Positions 16,636-24,633 of a stretch of DNA of 55,427 nt are shown here, piece after piece (the first letter of the stretch is position 1; each line of letters opens with the position of its first letter). The notes under the pieces are model-generated. The model was given only the letters and a program-made list of their open reading frames with translations, did not search any database and was not told the DNA's origin. Source of the DNA: a bacterium (GTDB taxonomy: Bacteria; Vulcanimicrobiota; Vulcanimicrobiia; Vulcanimicrobiales; Vulcanimicrobiaceae); the NCBI GenBank assembly GCA_021794205.1, contig JAJYRH010000015.1:1-55427 (forward strand), given 5' to 3'. The position numbers and the translations under genes were made by a program.

Positions 16636-17408
16636 TGCTGTTGGCGATCGACGTTGGGAATACCGAGACGAAGTTCGGCATCCTCGACGAAGATGGATCG
16701 GTGCTGCACATGTGGCGCGTGCGGACTTCGATCGATCGCACGCCCGACGAGCTCGGCGTCTTTATCACGCAGCTCTTTGCCGTTGCAAAACTCGATCTGC
16801 GTTCGATCGATCGGATCGTCGTTGCGAGCGTCGTTCCGAAACTCGATTTCGCTCTCGTCGGCGCCTGCAAACGTTTCTTCAGCCTCGCGCCGACGATGCT
16901 CGCGCCCGAGAAGCAACGGCTCATTCAGATCGAGAGCGAGCGCGCCGCCGAGGTTGGGGCCGATCTCGTCGCGGCGGCAATCGGCGGCGCGTCGCGCTAC
17001 GGAACGCCGCTGATCATCGCGTCCTACGGCACCGCGACGGTCTTCACCGCGATCTCGCGTGCAGGCGCATTTTTGGGTGCCGCGATCGCACCGGGGATCA
17101 ACGTCTCGATCGACGCGCTCGTCGGGCGGACCGCGAAGCTTCCGCAGATCGCCCTCGAGACGCCGCAGCGTGCGATCGGCCGGAACACCGTCGAAGCGCT
17201 GCAGGCCGGGATCATGCTCGGGGTCGTCGGCGCAACGCGGCTCGTCGTCGAGCGCTTCAGCGAAGAATTGGGTGGGCGAACCCGAGTGATTGCGACCGGC
17301 GGGCTCGCCGAGGTCGTCGCGCGCTCGTGCCCTGCGATCGATACCGTGGACCCGCATTTGAGCATGCTTGGGCTCTATCTCTTCGCCAACGCCATCCGCA
17401 AGGGGTAG
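16635..17408 (+). CDS. coaX: Type III pantothenate kinase (CoaX) with altered catalytic motifs
   Basis: 257 residues. The ASKHA fold start AIDVGNTETKFG (Asp6) is intact. The family motif DxGTAxTxD reads S130-Y-G-T-A-T-V-F-T138, so the usual catalytic-base Asp and the later Asp are both replaced. The GADR motif reads GADLV (Arg to Leu at about 111). IAPGI and ATGG are present. Position after panC-coaBC supports the first step of CoA synthesis, but activity is doubtful without those residues. The GTG start overlaps the coaBC stop by one base. Confidence 0.85.
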   Translation: MLLAIDVGNTETKFGILDEDGSVLHMWRVRTSIDRTPDELGVFITQLFAVAKLDLRSIDRIVVASVVPKLDFALVGACKRFFSLAPTMLAPEKQRLIQIESERAAEVGADLVAAAIGGASRYGTPLIIASYGTATVFTAISRAGAFLGAAIAPGINVSIDALVGRTAKLPQIALETPQRAIGRNTVEALQAGIMLGVVGATRLVVERFSEELGGRTRVIATGGLAEVVARSCPAIDTVDPHLSMLGLYLFANAIRKG

Positions 17409-17488
17409 GGTGGACGGCCTTAACGCTGCTTAAGGCGGCGCCGCGTTCAAATCTTAAGGCGCTTTACGTTTATTTAACTTTTTTGGGG

Positions 17489-17494
17489 TAGAAT
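17489..17494 (+). promoter_or_regulatory. Possible -10 box upstream of the DUF3465 lipoprotein
   Basis: TAGAAT lies in an unusually AT-rich stretch (17466-17490) between coaX and the lipoprotein gene. A well-spaced -35 is not obvious. A GCCTTAA/TTAAGGC hairpin (17417-17436) just before it may end the coaX transcript. Confidence 0.35.
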
Positions 17495-17556
17495 GGCGCA
17501 TGCGCGGGGCCGGGGGCTCGCGCCTTGCTTCACTTCTACCATCCAGGAGAACTATT

Positions 17557-18900
17557 TTGCAGAAACGTTTCAGTGCACTCGGTTTATTGATGGCACTCTC
17601 ATTGGCGGCGTGCGGCGGCGGAGGCACGACGCCCTCCTCGTTGCCTGCCGCTTCCTCGCGGGTGGCTCGCCCAACCACCGCGCGGCATATCGCGCTGCCG
17701 AAAGCAAAAGCGCTGCGCAAAGCCCTCTCGACGTCGACGGGAAATGCCGTCGCCGACGGCGGGTTTGAGAGCGGCGGATTTTCGGTTTGGCAGCAATGCG
17801 GGAACGTGAACGCCGCGATCGTCACGAGCCCGGTCCACAGCGGTAGCTATAGCGAACTCAGCGGTTCGACATCCTCACCCGAGGTCAACGGGTATGCCGG
17901 CGTTTGCCAGCAGGTGACGATTCCCAGCAACGGCGTGCTGACGCTCTGGGTGAACGAAGGCACCAACGATAGCCTCGCCTACGCCGATCAGGAAGCCGAT
18001 CTCCTCGACTCCTCCGGCAACGTCGTCGACACGATCTTCAGCGAAGCCGCAACGACGAACGGCTGGGTCGAGCGCAGCTACAACCTGAGCCAGTACGCCG
18101 GGCAGAGCTACTGGCTCTTCTTCGGTGTCTACGGCAACGGATGGAATAGCGGCTATATCTACCAGTATCTCGACGATGTCAGCCTCACTGCAGGCGGCGT
18201 GACACCGAGCCCGTCGCCGAGCCCCGTGCCGACCGCAGCGCCGACCCCGGTGCCGACCGCGGCGCCGACGCCGGTACCGACCCCGGTGCCGACCGCAGCG
18301 CCGACGCCGGTGCCGACCGCAGCGCCGACGCCGGTACCGACCCCGGTGCCGACCGCAGCGCCGACGCCGGTGCCGACCGCAGCGCCGACGCCGGTGCCGA
18401 CCGCAGCGCCGACGCCCGTGCCGACCGCAGCGCCGACGCCCGTGCCGACCGCAGCGCCGACGCCCGTGCCGACCGCAGCGCCGACCCCGAGCGCCTATGC
18501 GTGCGACGACGCGCAGTTCCTGAATTACCAGGCCGAGTTCGGTGCGGGAACGATCTCGGGCGACCAACTCGTCGATATCTGCGGTCAAGTCACGCAAGTG
18601 TTGCCTTCGAAGGTGACCGCGAGCGGCAATCACGGCTATTTCTACGTGCAGATTCCCAACGGCGGCACCATCGAGATCGTCTCCAATCTCGACGCGATGG
18701 CGCAGGCGCCGACGAACGATCCGCCGAGCTGGCCGTGGGTCGCCACCGGCAACTACGTCTACGTGCAAGGCCGCTACTACTACGACAATTCGAGTAGCCA
18801 AGGCATCGATTGGACCGAAGACGATACCGGCTCGTGGCCCTACACCGGCTACGTTGCGGTCTGCGATTCGAGTGCGAACAACTGCGTGAAGTACTGGTAA
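17557..18900 (+). CDS. Modular surface lipoprotein: jelly-roll module, Pro-Thr linker, DUF3465-like domain
   Basis: 447 residues. TTG 17557 has AGGAG in front and gives a clean lipoprotein signal (LMALSLAAC, then GGGG). Residues about 65-210 look like a carbohydrate-binding-type jelly roll (NAVADGGFESGGFSVWQQ ... YLDDVSLT). A PTPVPTAAPTPVP linker of ~85 residues follows. The last ~135 residues (from YACDDAQFL) form a DUF3465-like domain with ICGQVTQV, GYFYVQIPNGG, YVQGRYYY and GIDWTEDD. The lipoprotein at 19270 carries the same domain alone. The protein is likely anchored in the outer membrane with the C-terminal domain held away from it. Ligands are unknown. Confidence 0.82.
   Translation: MQKRFSALGLLMALSLAACGGGGTTPSSLPAASSRVARPTTARHIALPKAKALRKALSTSTGNAVADGGFESGGFSVWQQCGNVNAAIVTSPVHSGSYSELSGSTSSPEVNGYAGVCQQVTIPSNGVLTLWVNEGTNDSLAYADQEADLLDSSGNVVDTIFSEAATTNGWVERSYNLSQYAGQSYWLFFGVYGNGWNSGYIYQYLDDVSLTAGGVTPSPSPSPVPTAAPTPVPTAAPTPVPTPVPTAAPTPVPTAAPTPVPTPVPTAAPTPVPTAAPTPVPTAAPTPVPTAAPTPVPTAAPTPVPTAAPTPSAYACDDAQFLNYQAEFGAGTISGDQLVDICGQVTQVLPSKVTASGNHGYFYVQIPNGGTIEIVSNLDAMAQAPTNDPPSWPWVATGNYVYVQGRYYYDNSSSQGIDWTEDDTGSWPYTGYVAVCDSSANNCVKYW
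18228..18490 (+). repeat. Coding tandem repeats for the PTPVPTAAP linker
   Basis: Near-identical 18-24-bp units based on CCGACCGCAGCGCCGACGCC are repeated about a dozen times. Some copies contain an extra ACCCCGGTGCCG, consistent with slippage and unequal crossing-over. Confidence 0.85.
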
Positions 18901-18904
18901 GACA

Positions 18905-19115
18905 GCGCAGCTCTGTCATGCCGAGTAGGCACCGAAGGTGCCGTATCGAGGCAACGCAGCTCTGTCATGCCGAGTAGGCACCGAAGGTGCCGTATCGAGG
19001 CAACGCAGATCTGTCATGCCGAGTAGGCACCGAAGGTGCCGTATCGAGGCAACGCAGCTCTGTCATGCCGAGTAGGCACCGAAGGTGCCGTATCGAGGCA
19101 GCGCGGCGTATCGAG
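18905..19115. repeat. Tandem array of four hairpin repeats (49-bp period)
   Basis: CCGAGTAG occurs at 18921, 18970, 19019 and 19068, each followed by the stem GCACC-gaa-GGTGC and CGTATCGAGGCA. The 49-bp unit including its spacer is repeated almost without change. The stem sequence differs from that of the array at 9836 although the flanks agree. Confidence 0.9.
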
Positions 19116-19159
19116 GGATCCTTCCACAGGGCTCGATGCGTCGCCGAAGGCAACACCAC

Positions 19160-19192
19160 GAGGGCCGGGTCACACCCGGCCCTCGTCTCTTT
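19160..19192 (+). terminator. Intrinsic terminator
   Basis: The perfect ten-pair stem GAGGGCCGGG (19160-19169) / CCCGGCCCTC (19175-19184) has a five-base loop and is followed by GTCTCTTT. It probably ends the transcript of the 17557 lipoprotein after the repeat array. Confidence 0.8.
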
Positions 19193-19269
19193 CACCCGAG
19201 CACGTGCGATCGCGCAAACGCGGTCGCGCGAACGAGGGCTCTGCGAGGGCTCGTGCGGAAAGACGCGAG

Positions 19270-19722
19270 ATGTTGCGTTCGATTCGGCCCGCTCTCCGCA
19301 CGATTTCCGCGCTTTTTGGAATGGCGTTGCTCGCCGCATGCGCGGGGCGAATCGGCAACGGCAAGAGCGGACTCTGCGATAACGCGGGGTACCTTGCGGC
19401 GCGCAAGATCGCGCGCGCGCGCACCGAGGTGACGATCTGCGGCACCGTTACGCGTGTCCGCGCGGCGCGGCGAACGCGCAGCGGCCTGCACCTGTGGTTC
19501 TACGTTCGCGTGGCGCCGCACGTGAATGCGCGCGTCATCGCCGACGAGAGCGTGCTCGGTCCGCTGCTGGTGCGCGTCGGCGACAAGGCCGAGGTGCAGG
19601 GGCGATTCTTCCGCGATCGCGACGGCTTTGACGGCATCGACTGGACGCACCGCGTGAGCGGAACACACAGCTCGTGGAGTACCCCGGGCTTCGTCGTCAT
19701 CAACGGCATCGAATACCGGTAG
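19270..19722 (+). CDS. DUF3465-domain lipoprotein
   Basis: 150 residues. The signal ends in the lipobox LLAACAG. The remaining ~120 residues match the pattern of DUF3465: ICGTVTRV, GLHLWFYVRV, KAEVQGRFF and FDGIDWTHR, with a C-terminal GFVVINGIEY. It is a stand-alone relative of the C-terminal domain of the lipoprotein that ends at 18900, so the two are paralogous in that domain. ATG 19270 is used because upstream codons lie in repeat DNA. The function of DUF3465 is not established. Confidence 0.75.
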   Translation: MLRSIRPALRTISALFGMALLAACAGRIGNGKSGLCDNAGYLAARKIARARTEVTICGTVTRVRAARRTRSGLHLWFYVRVAPHVNARVIADESVLGPLLVRVGDKAEVQGRFFRDRDGFDGIDWTHRVSGTHSSWSTPGFVVINGIEYR

Positions 19723-19926
19723 CGCGCCGACACCTCGCGCCGCGCCGAGGGCTTGTGTCACGCCGAGTAGGGCGCTTGCGCCCGTATCGAGGCGGCGCTG
19801 CGATCCCTCGATACGCCGCCGAGCCTGTCCTGAGCGAGCGAAGCGAGTCGAAGGGCGGCTACTCCGGATGACAGCGCGGCGGCGCATTTCCCTCCGGGGC
19901 GAAAACCCGGTATAGTAGGCAGCGCT
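19723..19926. repeat. Intergenic hairpin repeats upstream of dus
   Basis: One CCGAGTAG / GGGCGC-tt-GCGCCC / CGTATCGAGG unit (about 19763-19795) is followed by an inverted copy of the GAGCGAGCGAAGCGAGTCGAAGG element. A TATAGT (19911-19916) lies 10 bp before the dus start codon, so a very short leader is possible. Confidence 0.65.
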
Positions 19927-20931
19927 ATGCCCCGCACCGTCGAGCCCCTCCATATCGGCTCCCATGCCATCTGGCCGCCGATCGTTCTCGCGCCCATGTC
20001 GGGCGTGACGAACAAGACGATGCGCGCGCTCTACAAGCCCTTCGGGCTCGGGCTCACCGTGACCGAGTTCGTCTCCTCGAACGCGCTGAAGTTCGGCAGC
20101 AAGCGGACGATGGAGATGATCGATCAGGCCGGAATCGAGAAGCCCGTCTCGACGCAGCTCTGGGGGGACGATCCGGTGACGATGGCGGCGGCGGCGCGGG
20201 TGGTGGTGGAGTGCGGCGCCGATATAGTCGACATTAATTTCGGTTGCCCCGCACCGAAGGTGACGAAAACCAACGGCGGCTCGGCCTGTCTGCGCGATCC
20301 GCAACGCTGCGAAGAGATCGTGCGCGCGGTCGTCGATGCCGTCGAGGTTCCCGTGACCGTGAAAATGCGTTTGGGTTGGACCGAGAGCGACCTCGTCTAC
20401 ATCGAGGTGGCAAAACGTGCCGAAGCGGTCGGCGCGCGCGCGATTACGTTGCACGCACGTACCGCGCGGCAATTCTATCGCGGAAGCGCCGATTGGGCGC
20501 ACATCGCGCGGTTGAAAGAAACGTTATCGATCCCGGTAATTGGCAACGGCGACCTCGCCGATCCGCACGTTGCGATGCAGCGCATGCGCGAGAGCGGCGT
20601 CGATGCGGTGATGCTCGGGCGCGCGACCCTCGGTAACCCATGGCTCATCTCGCAGGTGCGCGATGCGATGGAAGGGCGCGAGCCGATGGCAACGCCGGTC
20701 GCCGCCGACCGCTTACGTTTTTGCATCGAACATTATCGCGCGATGCTCGCCGATCTCGGCGAACGCCGCGCCGTGCCGCAGATGCGCAAGCACGTCGCGC
20801 TCTATCTCAAAGGCATCCCCGGTGCCGCGCAGCTACGCGAACGCATCATGCGCATCGAGAGCAGCGATGAAGCGATCGCGACGATCGAAGCACGGATCGA
20901 GAGCCTCGAAGCCGAACCGGTGGCGGCATGA
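19927..20931 (+). CDS. tRNA-dihydrouridine synthase, DusB-like
   Basis: 334 residues. An FMN TIM barrel that reduces uridines in tRNA D-loops. Visible signatures are VLAPMSGVTNKTMR (about 20-33), DINFGCPAPKVTKTNGGSA with the catalytic Cys, VKMRLGW, ITLHARTARQFY, PVIGNGDL and VMLGRATLGNPW. The C-terminal tRNA-binding helices follow (MRKHVALYLKGIPG). Its last bases overlap the aminotransferase gene (ATGA), making it the first gene of that operon as in many lineages where dus leads an unrelated operon. Confidence 0.93.
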   Translation: MPRTVEPLHIGSHAIWPPIVLAPMSGVTNKTMRALYKPFGLGLTVTEFVSSNALKFGSKRTMEMIDQAGIEKPVSTQLWGDDPVTMAAAARVVVECGADIVDINFGCPAPKVTKTNGGSACLRDPQRCEEIVRAVVDAVEVPVTVKMRLGWTESDLVYIEVAKRAEAVGARAITLHARTARQFYRGSADWAHIARLKETLSIPVIGNGDLADPHVAMQRMRESGVDAVMLGRATLGNPWLISQVRDAMEGREPMATPVAADRLRFCIEHYRAMLADLGERRAVPQMRKHVALYLKGIPGAAQLRERIMRIESSDEAIATIEARIESLEAEPVAA

Positions 20932-22220
20932 CGACGATCGAAAACCAGGACGATCTCTACGGCGCGCCGACGCCCGGCGCGCTCTCCGAGGAAGTCTTCG
21001 AAAACTATCGTCGTTACGTCAATCCTCCGCTCGCTCGCGTGATGAAACTCTCGGGTTCGCCGATCGAAGTGCGCGCGGAGGGCTCCACGATCTGGGACCA
21101 AAACGGGAAATCCTATCTCGATTTTGCCGGTGGGTACGGCGTGTTCACGTTGGGACATCGCCATCCGCGCGTGCTCGCCGCGGTGCGCGAGCAGCTCGAT
21201 CGTATCGCGCTCTCCGGAAAGACGATGTTCAACGTGCTGCTCGGCCGCGCGTCGAAGCGGCTCGCCGAACTCGCGCCGGGCGACTTAGAGATCTCGTTCT
21301 GGTGCAATAGCGGCACCGAAGCGGTCGAGGGCGCGATCAAACTCGCACGCGTCGCAACGGGGCGCAAAAAAATCGTCTCGACGCACGATGCCTACCACGG
21401 AAAAACCTTCGGCGCGCTCAGCGCGAGCGGACGCGAAGCCTTTCAAACGCCCTTCCGCCCGCTGCTCGCCGACGTCGCGCATATTCGGTTCGGCGAAACC
21501 GATGGGCTCGATGAAGCGCTCGCCGACGCGGCGGCATTCATCGTCGAACCGGTCCAGGGAGAGGGCGGCGTGAACGTTCCGCCCGCTGGCTATCTTCGCG
21601 CCGTCCGCGAGGCGTGCGATCGCACCGGCGCGCTCTTTATCGCCGACGAGGTGCAGACGGGCTTCGGGCGCTGCGGCTACCGCTTCGGCTGCGACCGCGA
21701 TGGCGTCGTGCCCGATCTGATGACGCTGGCGAAAGGGCTCTCGGGCGGCGTCGTCCCCGTCGGTGCCTATATCGCGCGCTCGCCGATTTGGATGCGCGCC
21801 TACGGCAAAGCGCCACTCATCCACACCTCCACCTTCGGCGGTAGCGAGCTCGCCTGCGCCGCCGCCCTCGCGGCGATGGAGGTGCTCGAATCCGAGCGGC
21901 TCGTCGAAAATGCCCGCGAACGCGGAGAGCAATTGCTCGCCGGCTGCGCCGCGATCGCCGCGGAGTATCCGCAAGTCGTCGCGCGGGTGCGCGGCCTCGG
22001 GCTGCTCGTCGGGGTCGAACTCCGTTCCGAAGGCTACGGCGGGTGGATCATCCCCGAGATGCTCAAGCACGGGGTGACCGCCGCCTGGACGCTCAACCAG
22101 CAGCGCGTCATCCGGCTCGAGCCCCCCTTGGTCGTCACCTCCGAGGAGATCGAGCGAGCGCTCGCCGCTCTGCGCGCAGGGGTCGCGGCGGCGTTGGGCA
22201 ACCTGGGCTCGTTAGAGTAA
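20928..22220 (+). CDS. Class III PLP aminotransferase (ornithine/putrescine-type)
   Basis: 430 residues. Landmarks are YLDFAGGYGVFTLGHRHP, FWCNSGTEAVEGAIKLAR, DAYHGKTFGALS, VEPVQGEGGVNVPP, LFIADEVQTGFGRCG (PLP Asp) and LMTLAKGLSGGVVPVGAY with the Schiff-base Lys at about 269. Family members move an amino group between an omega-amine (or amino acid) and a keto or aldehyde substrate. Overlap with dus (ATGA) and proximity to the SRPBCC and acyl-ACP-reductase-like genes suggest an aldehyde or keto acceptor made by that reductase. The exact substrate is unknown. Confidence 0.9.
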   Translation: MTTIENQDDLYGAPTPGALSEEVFENYRRYVNPPLARVMKLSGSPIEVRAEGSTIWDQNGKSYLDFAGGYGVFTLGHRHPRVLAAVREQLDRIALSGKTMFNVLLGRASKRLAELAPGDLEISFWCNSGTEAVEGAIKLARVATGRKKIVSTHDAYHGKTFGALSASGREAFQTPFRPLLADVAHIRFGETDGLDEALADAAAFIVEPVQGEGGVNVPPAGYLRAVREACDRTGALFIADEVQTGFGRCGYRFGCDRDGVVPDLMTLAKGLSGGVVPVGAYIARSPIWMRAYGKAPLIHTSTFGGSELACAAALAAMEVLESERLVENARERGEQLLAGCAAIAAEYPQVVARVRGLGLLVGVELRSEGYGGWIIPEMLKHGVTAAWTLNQQRVIRLEPPLVVTSEEIERALAALRAGVAAALGNLGSLE

Positions 22221-22265
22221 CCCCGCCCCCCAATCGCCTCCGGAAAGAAAGCACGACAGCCTTCG

Positions 22266-22706
22266 ATGCCCTACGTCGAGACTTCAATCGAGATTGCGGC
22301 GCCAGCACGCACGGTGTACGAACTGGCGAAAGACCAGGAACGCTTTCCGCAATTTATGCCCGACGTCGAGAGCGTCGTTATCGTCGAGCGGCGCCCGAAC
22401 AGCGTCCTCGCCCGCTGGAAAACGCTCGTCGAGGGCGCGCCGATCGAGTGGATCGAGGAGGATCGCTTTCTCGACGATCTTTTGCGCATCGAATACGCAC
22501 TGCTCGAAGGCGATCTCGACCGCTTCGAGGGAGCGTGGAGCTTCGTCGAACGCGAAGGAATCACGCGCGTGGTGCTCGGCGTGGACTACGATTTCGGCGT
22601 GCCGACCCTCGCCGAATTGATCGGGCCGACGTTGCATAAAAAGGTGAAGGAGAATAGCGAGATGATGCTCGCGGCACTGAAGGACGAGGCGGAGCGCGCG
22701 CGATGA
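22266..22706 (+). CDS. SRPBCC / polyketide cyclase-like (START fold) protein
   Basis: 146 residues, helix-grip fold: VETSIEIAAPARTVYELAKD at the N-terminus, FPQFMPDVESVVIVER, an IEWIEEDRF strand region and a long C-terminal helix (LHKKVKENSEMMLAALKDEAER). Relatives bind hydrophobic ligands or act as aromatases/cyclases or coenzyme-Q-binding proteins. It overlaps the next gene by four bases, so a shared lipid or acyl substrate is likely. Confidence 0.82.
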   Translation: MPYVETSIEIAAPARTVYELAKDQERFPQFMPDVESVVIVERRPNSVLARWKTLVEGAPIEWIEEDRFLDDLLRIEYALLEGDLDRFEGAWSFVEREGITRVVLGVDYDFGVPTLAELIGPTLHKKVKENSEMMLAALKDEAERAR

Positions 22707-23830
22707 ACGTCGTGCAGGCGCCGAAATTCTGTTTCGTCGTGCACCCGCTCTCGCTGGAAGATGTCGCGCGCTACGAGCCCGGCGCGAAAGGCAAGGGCGA
22801 AGCGATCGTCAAGAAAATTCTCGAATGGATGCCGGCGTATGCGGCGGTGCACGTGACTGGTGTGCGCACCCCCGACGGGCGCGAAACCGAGGGCTGGTTC
22901 GTCGGAGCCCCGTTGCTCCCGCAGCAGATCCTCGATCTCCCGCGTGAAGATATCTACAAGCGTATCGTTCGCTCCATCGAAATCGGCGCCGAACTCGGCG
23001 CGAAGATCGCCGGGCTCGGTGCCTTTACCGGCGTCGTCGGCGACGGCGGCATTACGGTGGCGGAACGGTCGCCGATTCCGGTGACGACGGGAAATTCGCT
23101 GACGATCGCCGCCGGGTTGCAATCGTTCTTCCGCGGCGCGCGCGAGATGGAAGTGGATCTCGCTTCGGCGACCGTCGCCGTGATCGGAGCGACCGGGTCG
23201 ATCGGGTCGGCGTGCGCGCGCTTGATCGCACCGAAAGTGCGCGAAGTGATCTTGGTCGCGCGGAACGAGACCCGTCTGAAAACCTACTACGAGCGCACCG
23301 CGCCCGAACTCCCGTGCATCGCTTCCTACACCACCGATATCGCCTCGGCGGTGCGCCGTTCGCAGCTGGTTCTCACCGCGACCTCGTCGACGCAAGATGT
23401 GATCGAACCCGAAGATCTCCAGCCCGGCGCGGTCGTCTGCGAGCTCTCGTTGCCGCACGACGTCAGCCGTCGCGTCGCGCTCGAACGCCCCGACGTGTTG
23501 GTGACGGAGGGCGGCAATATGGTCGTCCCCGGCGAGCCGCGGTTCGAACGCGTGCGCGAACCGGGCAGCGAATTCGATCTCAATTTGCCGCCGCGCACCG
23601 CGCTCGCGTGCATGAGCGAAACGATGGTCCTAGCGCTGGAGAATCGACTCGAAAATTACACCTTGGGGCGTGGGATCGAACTCGACCGCGTGATCGAAAT
23701 AGAAGCGATGGCGCAACGTTGCGGCTTTACCCTCGCCGATATGCGCGCGTTCGATACCGCGATCACGCCCGAGAAAATCGCCGCGACGCGCGAGGCGGCC
23801 GCCCGTCGGCGCGCGGTCGCGGCGCACTAA
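22703..23830 (+). CDS. Acyl-ACP reductase-like (cyanobacterial AAR-type) NAD(P)-dependent enzyme
   Basis: 375 residues. Segments match cyanobacterial long-chain acyl-ACP reductase in order: LGAFTGVV, PVTTGNSLTIAAG, a Rossmann loop VAVIGATGSIGSACARLIA (about 157-175), LVARNETRL, and the catalytic region LACMSETMVLALEN, in which Cys303 aligns with the thioester-forming Cys of AAR. LGRGIELDRVIEIEAMAQRCGF follows. AAR reduces acyl-ACP/CoA to aldehyde. The long N-terminal region (PKFCFVVHPLSLEDVARYEPG) is of the same family. Acyl chain and carrier are unknown. It overlaps the SRPBCC gene. Confidence 0.8.
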   Translation: MNVVQAPKFCFVVHPLSLEDVARYEPGAKGKGEAIVKKILEWMPAYAAVHVTGVRTPDGRETEGWFVGAPLLPQQILDLPREDIYKRIVRSIEIGAELGAKIAGLGAFTGVVGDGGITVAERSPIPVTTGNSLTIAAGLQSFFRGAREMEVDLASATVAVIGATGSIGSACARLIAPKVREVILVARNETRLKTYYERTAPELPCIASYTTDIASAVRRSQLVLTATSSTQDVIEPEDLQPGAVVCELSLPHDVSRRVALERPDVLVTEGGNMVVPGEPRFERVREPGSEFDLNLPPRTALACMSETMVLALENRLENYTLGRGIELDRVIEIEAMAQRCGFTLADMRAFDTAITPEKIAATREAAARRRAVAAH

Positions 23831-23836
23831 AGCAGG

Positions 23837-24574
23837 CTACGAATGATCGATGACGATACGGACGTTGCCTTTTCCGCTGTAGAGCCAGACGAACGGCGCC
23901 TTCGCGCCGCGCGCGCCTGTGGAGAGGGGATCGCTCGTGCTGCCGGCGGCCGCTCCGAGAACCACGTGGCCGCGAAAATTCGCCGGAACGTGCAGGACGA
24001 CGTTTCCATTTCCGGTTTCGAGCCGAATGGTGCTCGGCCGCCAATTGGGGGCGAGCGTCGCGCGAAGGTTGCCGCGTTCGGTTGCGAGATCGACGCCGGC
24101 GCGCGCGCCGGTGACGACGACCTCGCCGTCACCGTTATCGACCGCAACGTTCGCGCCGGGATCGGCGACCGAAATCGCGCCGGTAAAGCCGTGAATCTGC
24201 ATCGGGAGCGCGGCGGGAACCGCAACGTCGATGTGCGTCGGGTTGGCGCTGACGAACGGGATTACCGAGTTTCCGGAGGCGATGGTGTTGATCTCGAGCC
24301 AGCTGCCGTGGCGGTAGCTCTCGATGCTCGGCGCGCGCGCCGAGGTATAATTGAGGCGGACGCGCACGCTTCCGGGGCGCGCTCGCTGCGAGCTAACGAA
24401 GAGCGGCAGCCCCGAGACCTCGATGCGCACGCGGCTCGCGCCGCGCAGCGGCAGGGTGCGCAGGACGACGGGGTCGGCGGCCGCGCCGAGCAGCGCGAGT
24501 GCGGCGACCGAGCCGAGCAGCGCGAGTGCGGCGACCGAGCCGAGCAACGTGCGGCGCAAATGCTCTCGTTTCAT
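23837..24574 (-). CDS. Secreted DUF4097-like beta-repeat protein
   Basis: 245 residues. The signal sequence contains a perfectly duplicated GSVAALALL block. The mature part is made of alternating short strands (VDNGDGEVVVTGARAGVDLATERGNL, IRLETGNGNVVLHVP), the right-handed beta-helix pattern of DUF4097/DUF2807-type putative adhesins. It is convergent with the reductase gene, with 6 bp between stops, and divergent from the next gene. No enzymatic motif is seen. Confidence 0.65.
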   Translation of the reverse strand: MKREHLRRTLLGSVAALALLGSVAALALLGAAADPVVLRTLPLRGASRVRIEVSGLPLFVSSQRARPGSVRVRLNYTSARAPSIESYRHGSWLEINTIASGNSVIPFVSANPTHIDVAVPAALPMQIHGFTGAISVADPGANVAVDNGDGEVVVTGARAGVDLATERGNLRATLAPNWRPSTIRLETGNGNVVLHVPANFRGHVVLGAAAGSTSDPLSTGARGAKAPFVWLYSGKGNVRIVIDHS

Positions 24575-24633
24575 CGTGTTTTTCAGTATACTCCGAATCG
24601 GTCGGCCGCGCGAGCGCGGCGGAAAGCAAGCAT

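Noticed and set aside
17875..18801. A minus-strand frame with CGRHGRRR repeats
   Set aside because: It is the complement of the PTPVPTAAP linker of the lipoprotein and has no ribosome site or homology of its own.
18905..19115. Possible CRISPR array with 49-bp period
   Set aside because: The whole 49-bp unit including the spacer is constant, so it is a tandem duplication.
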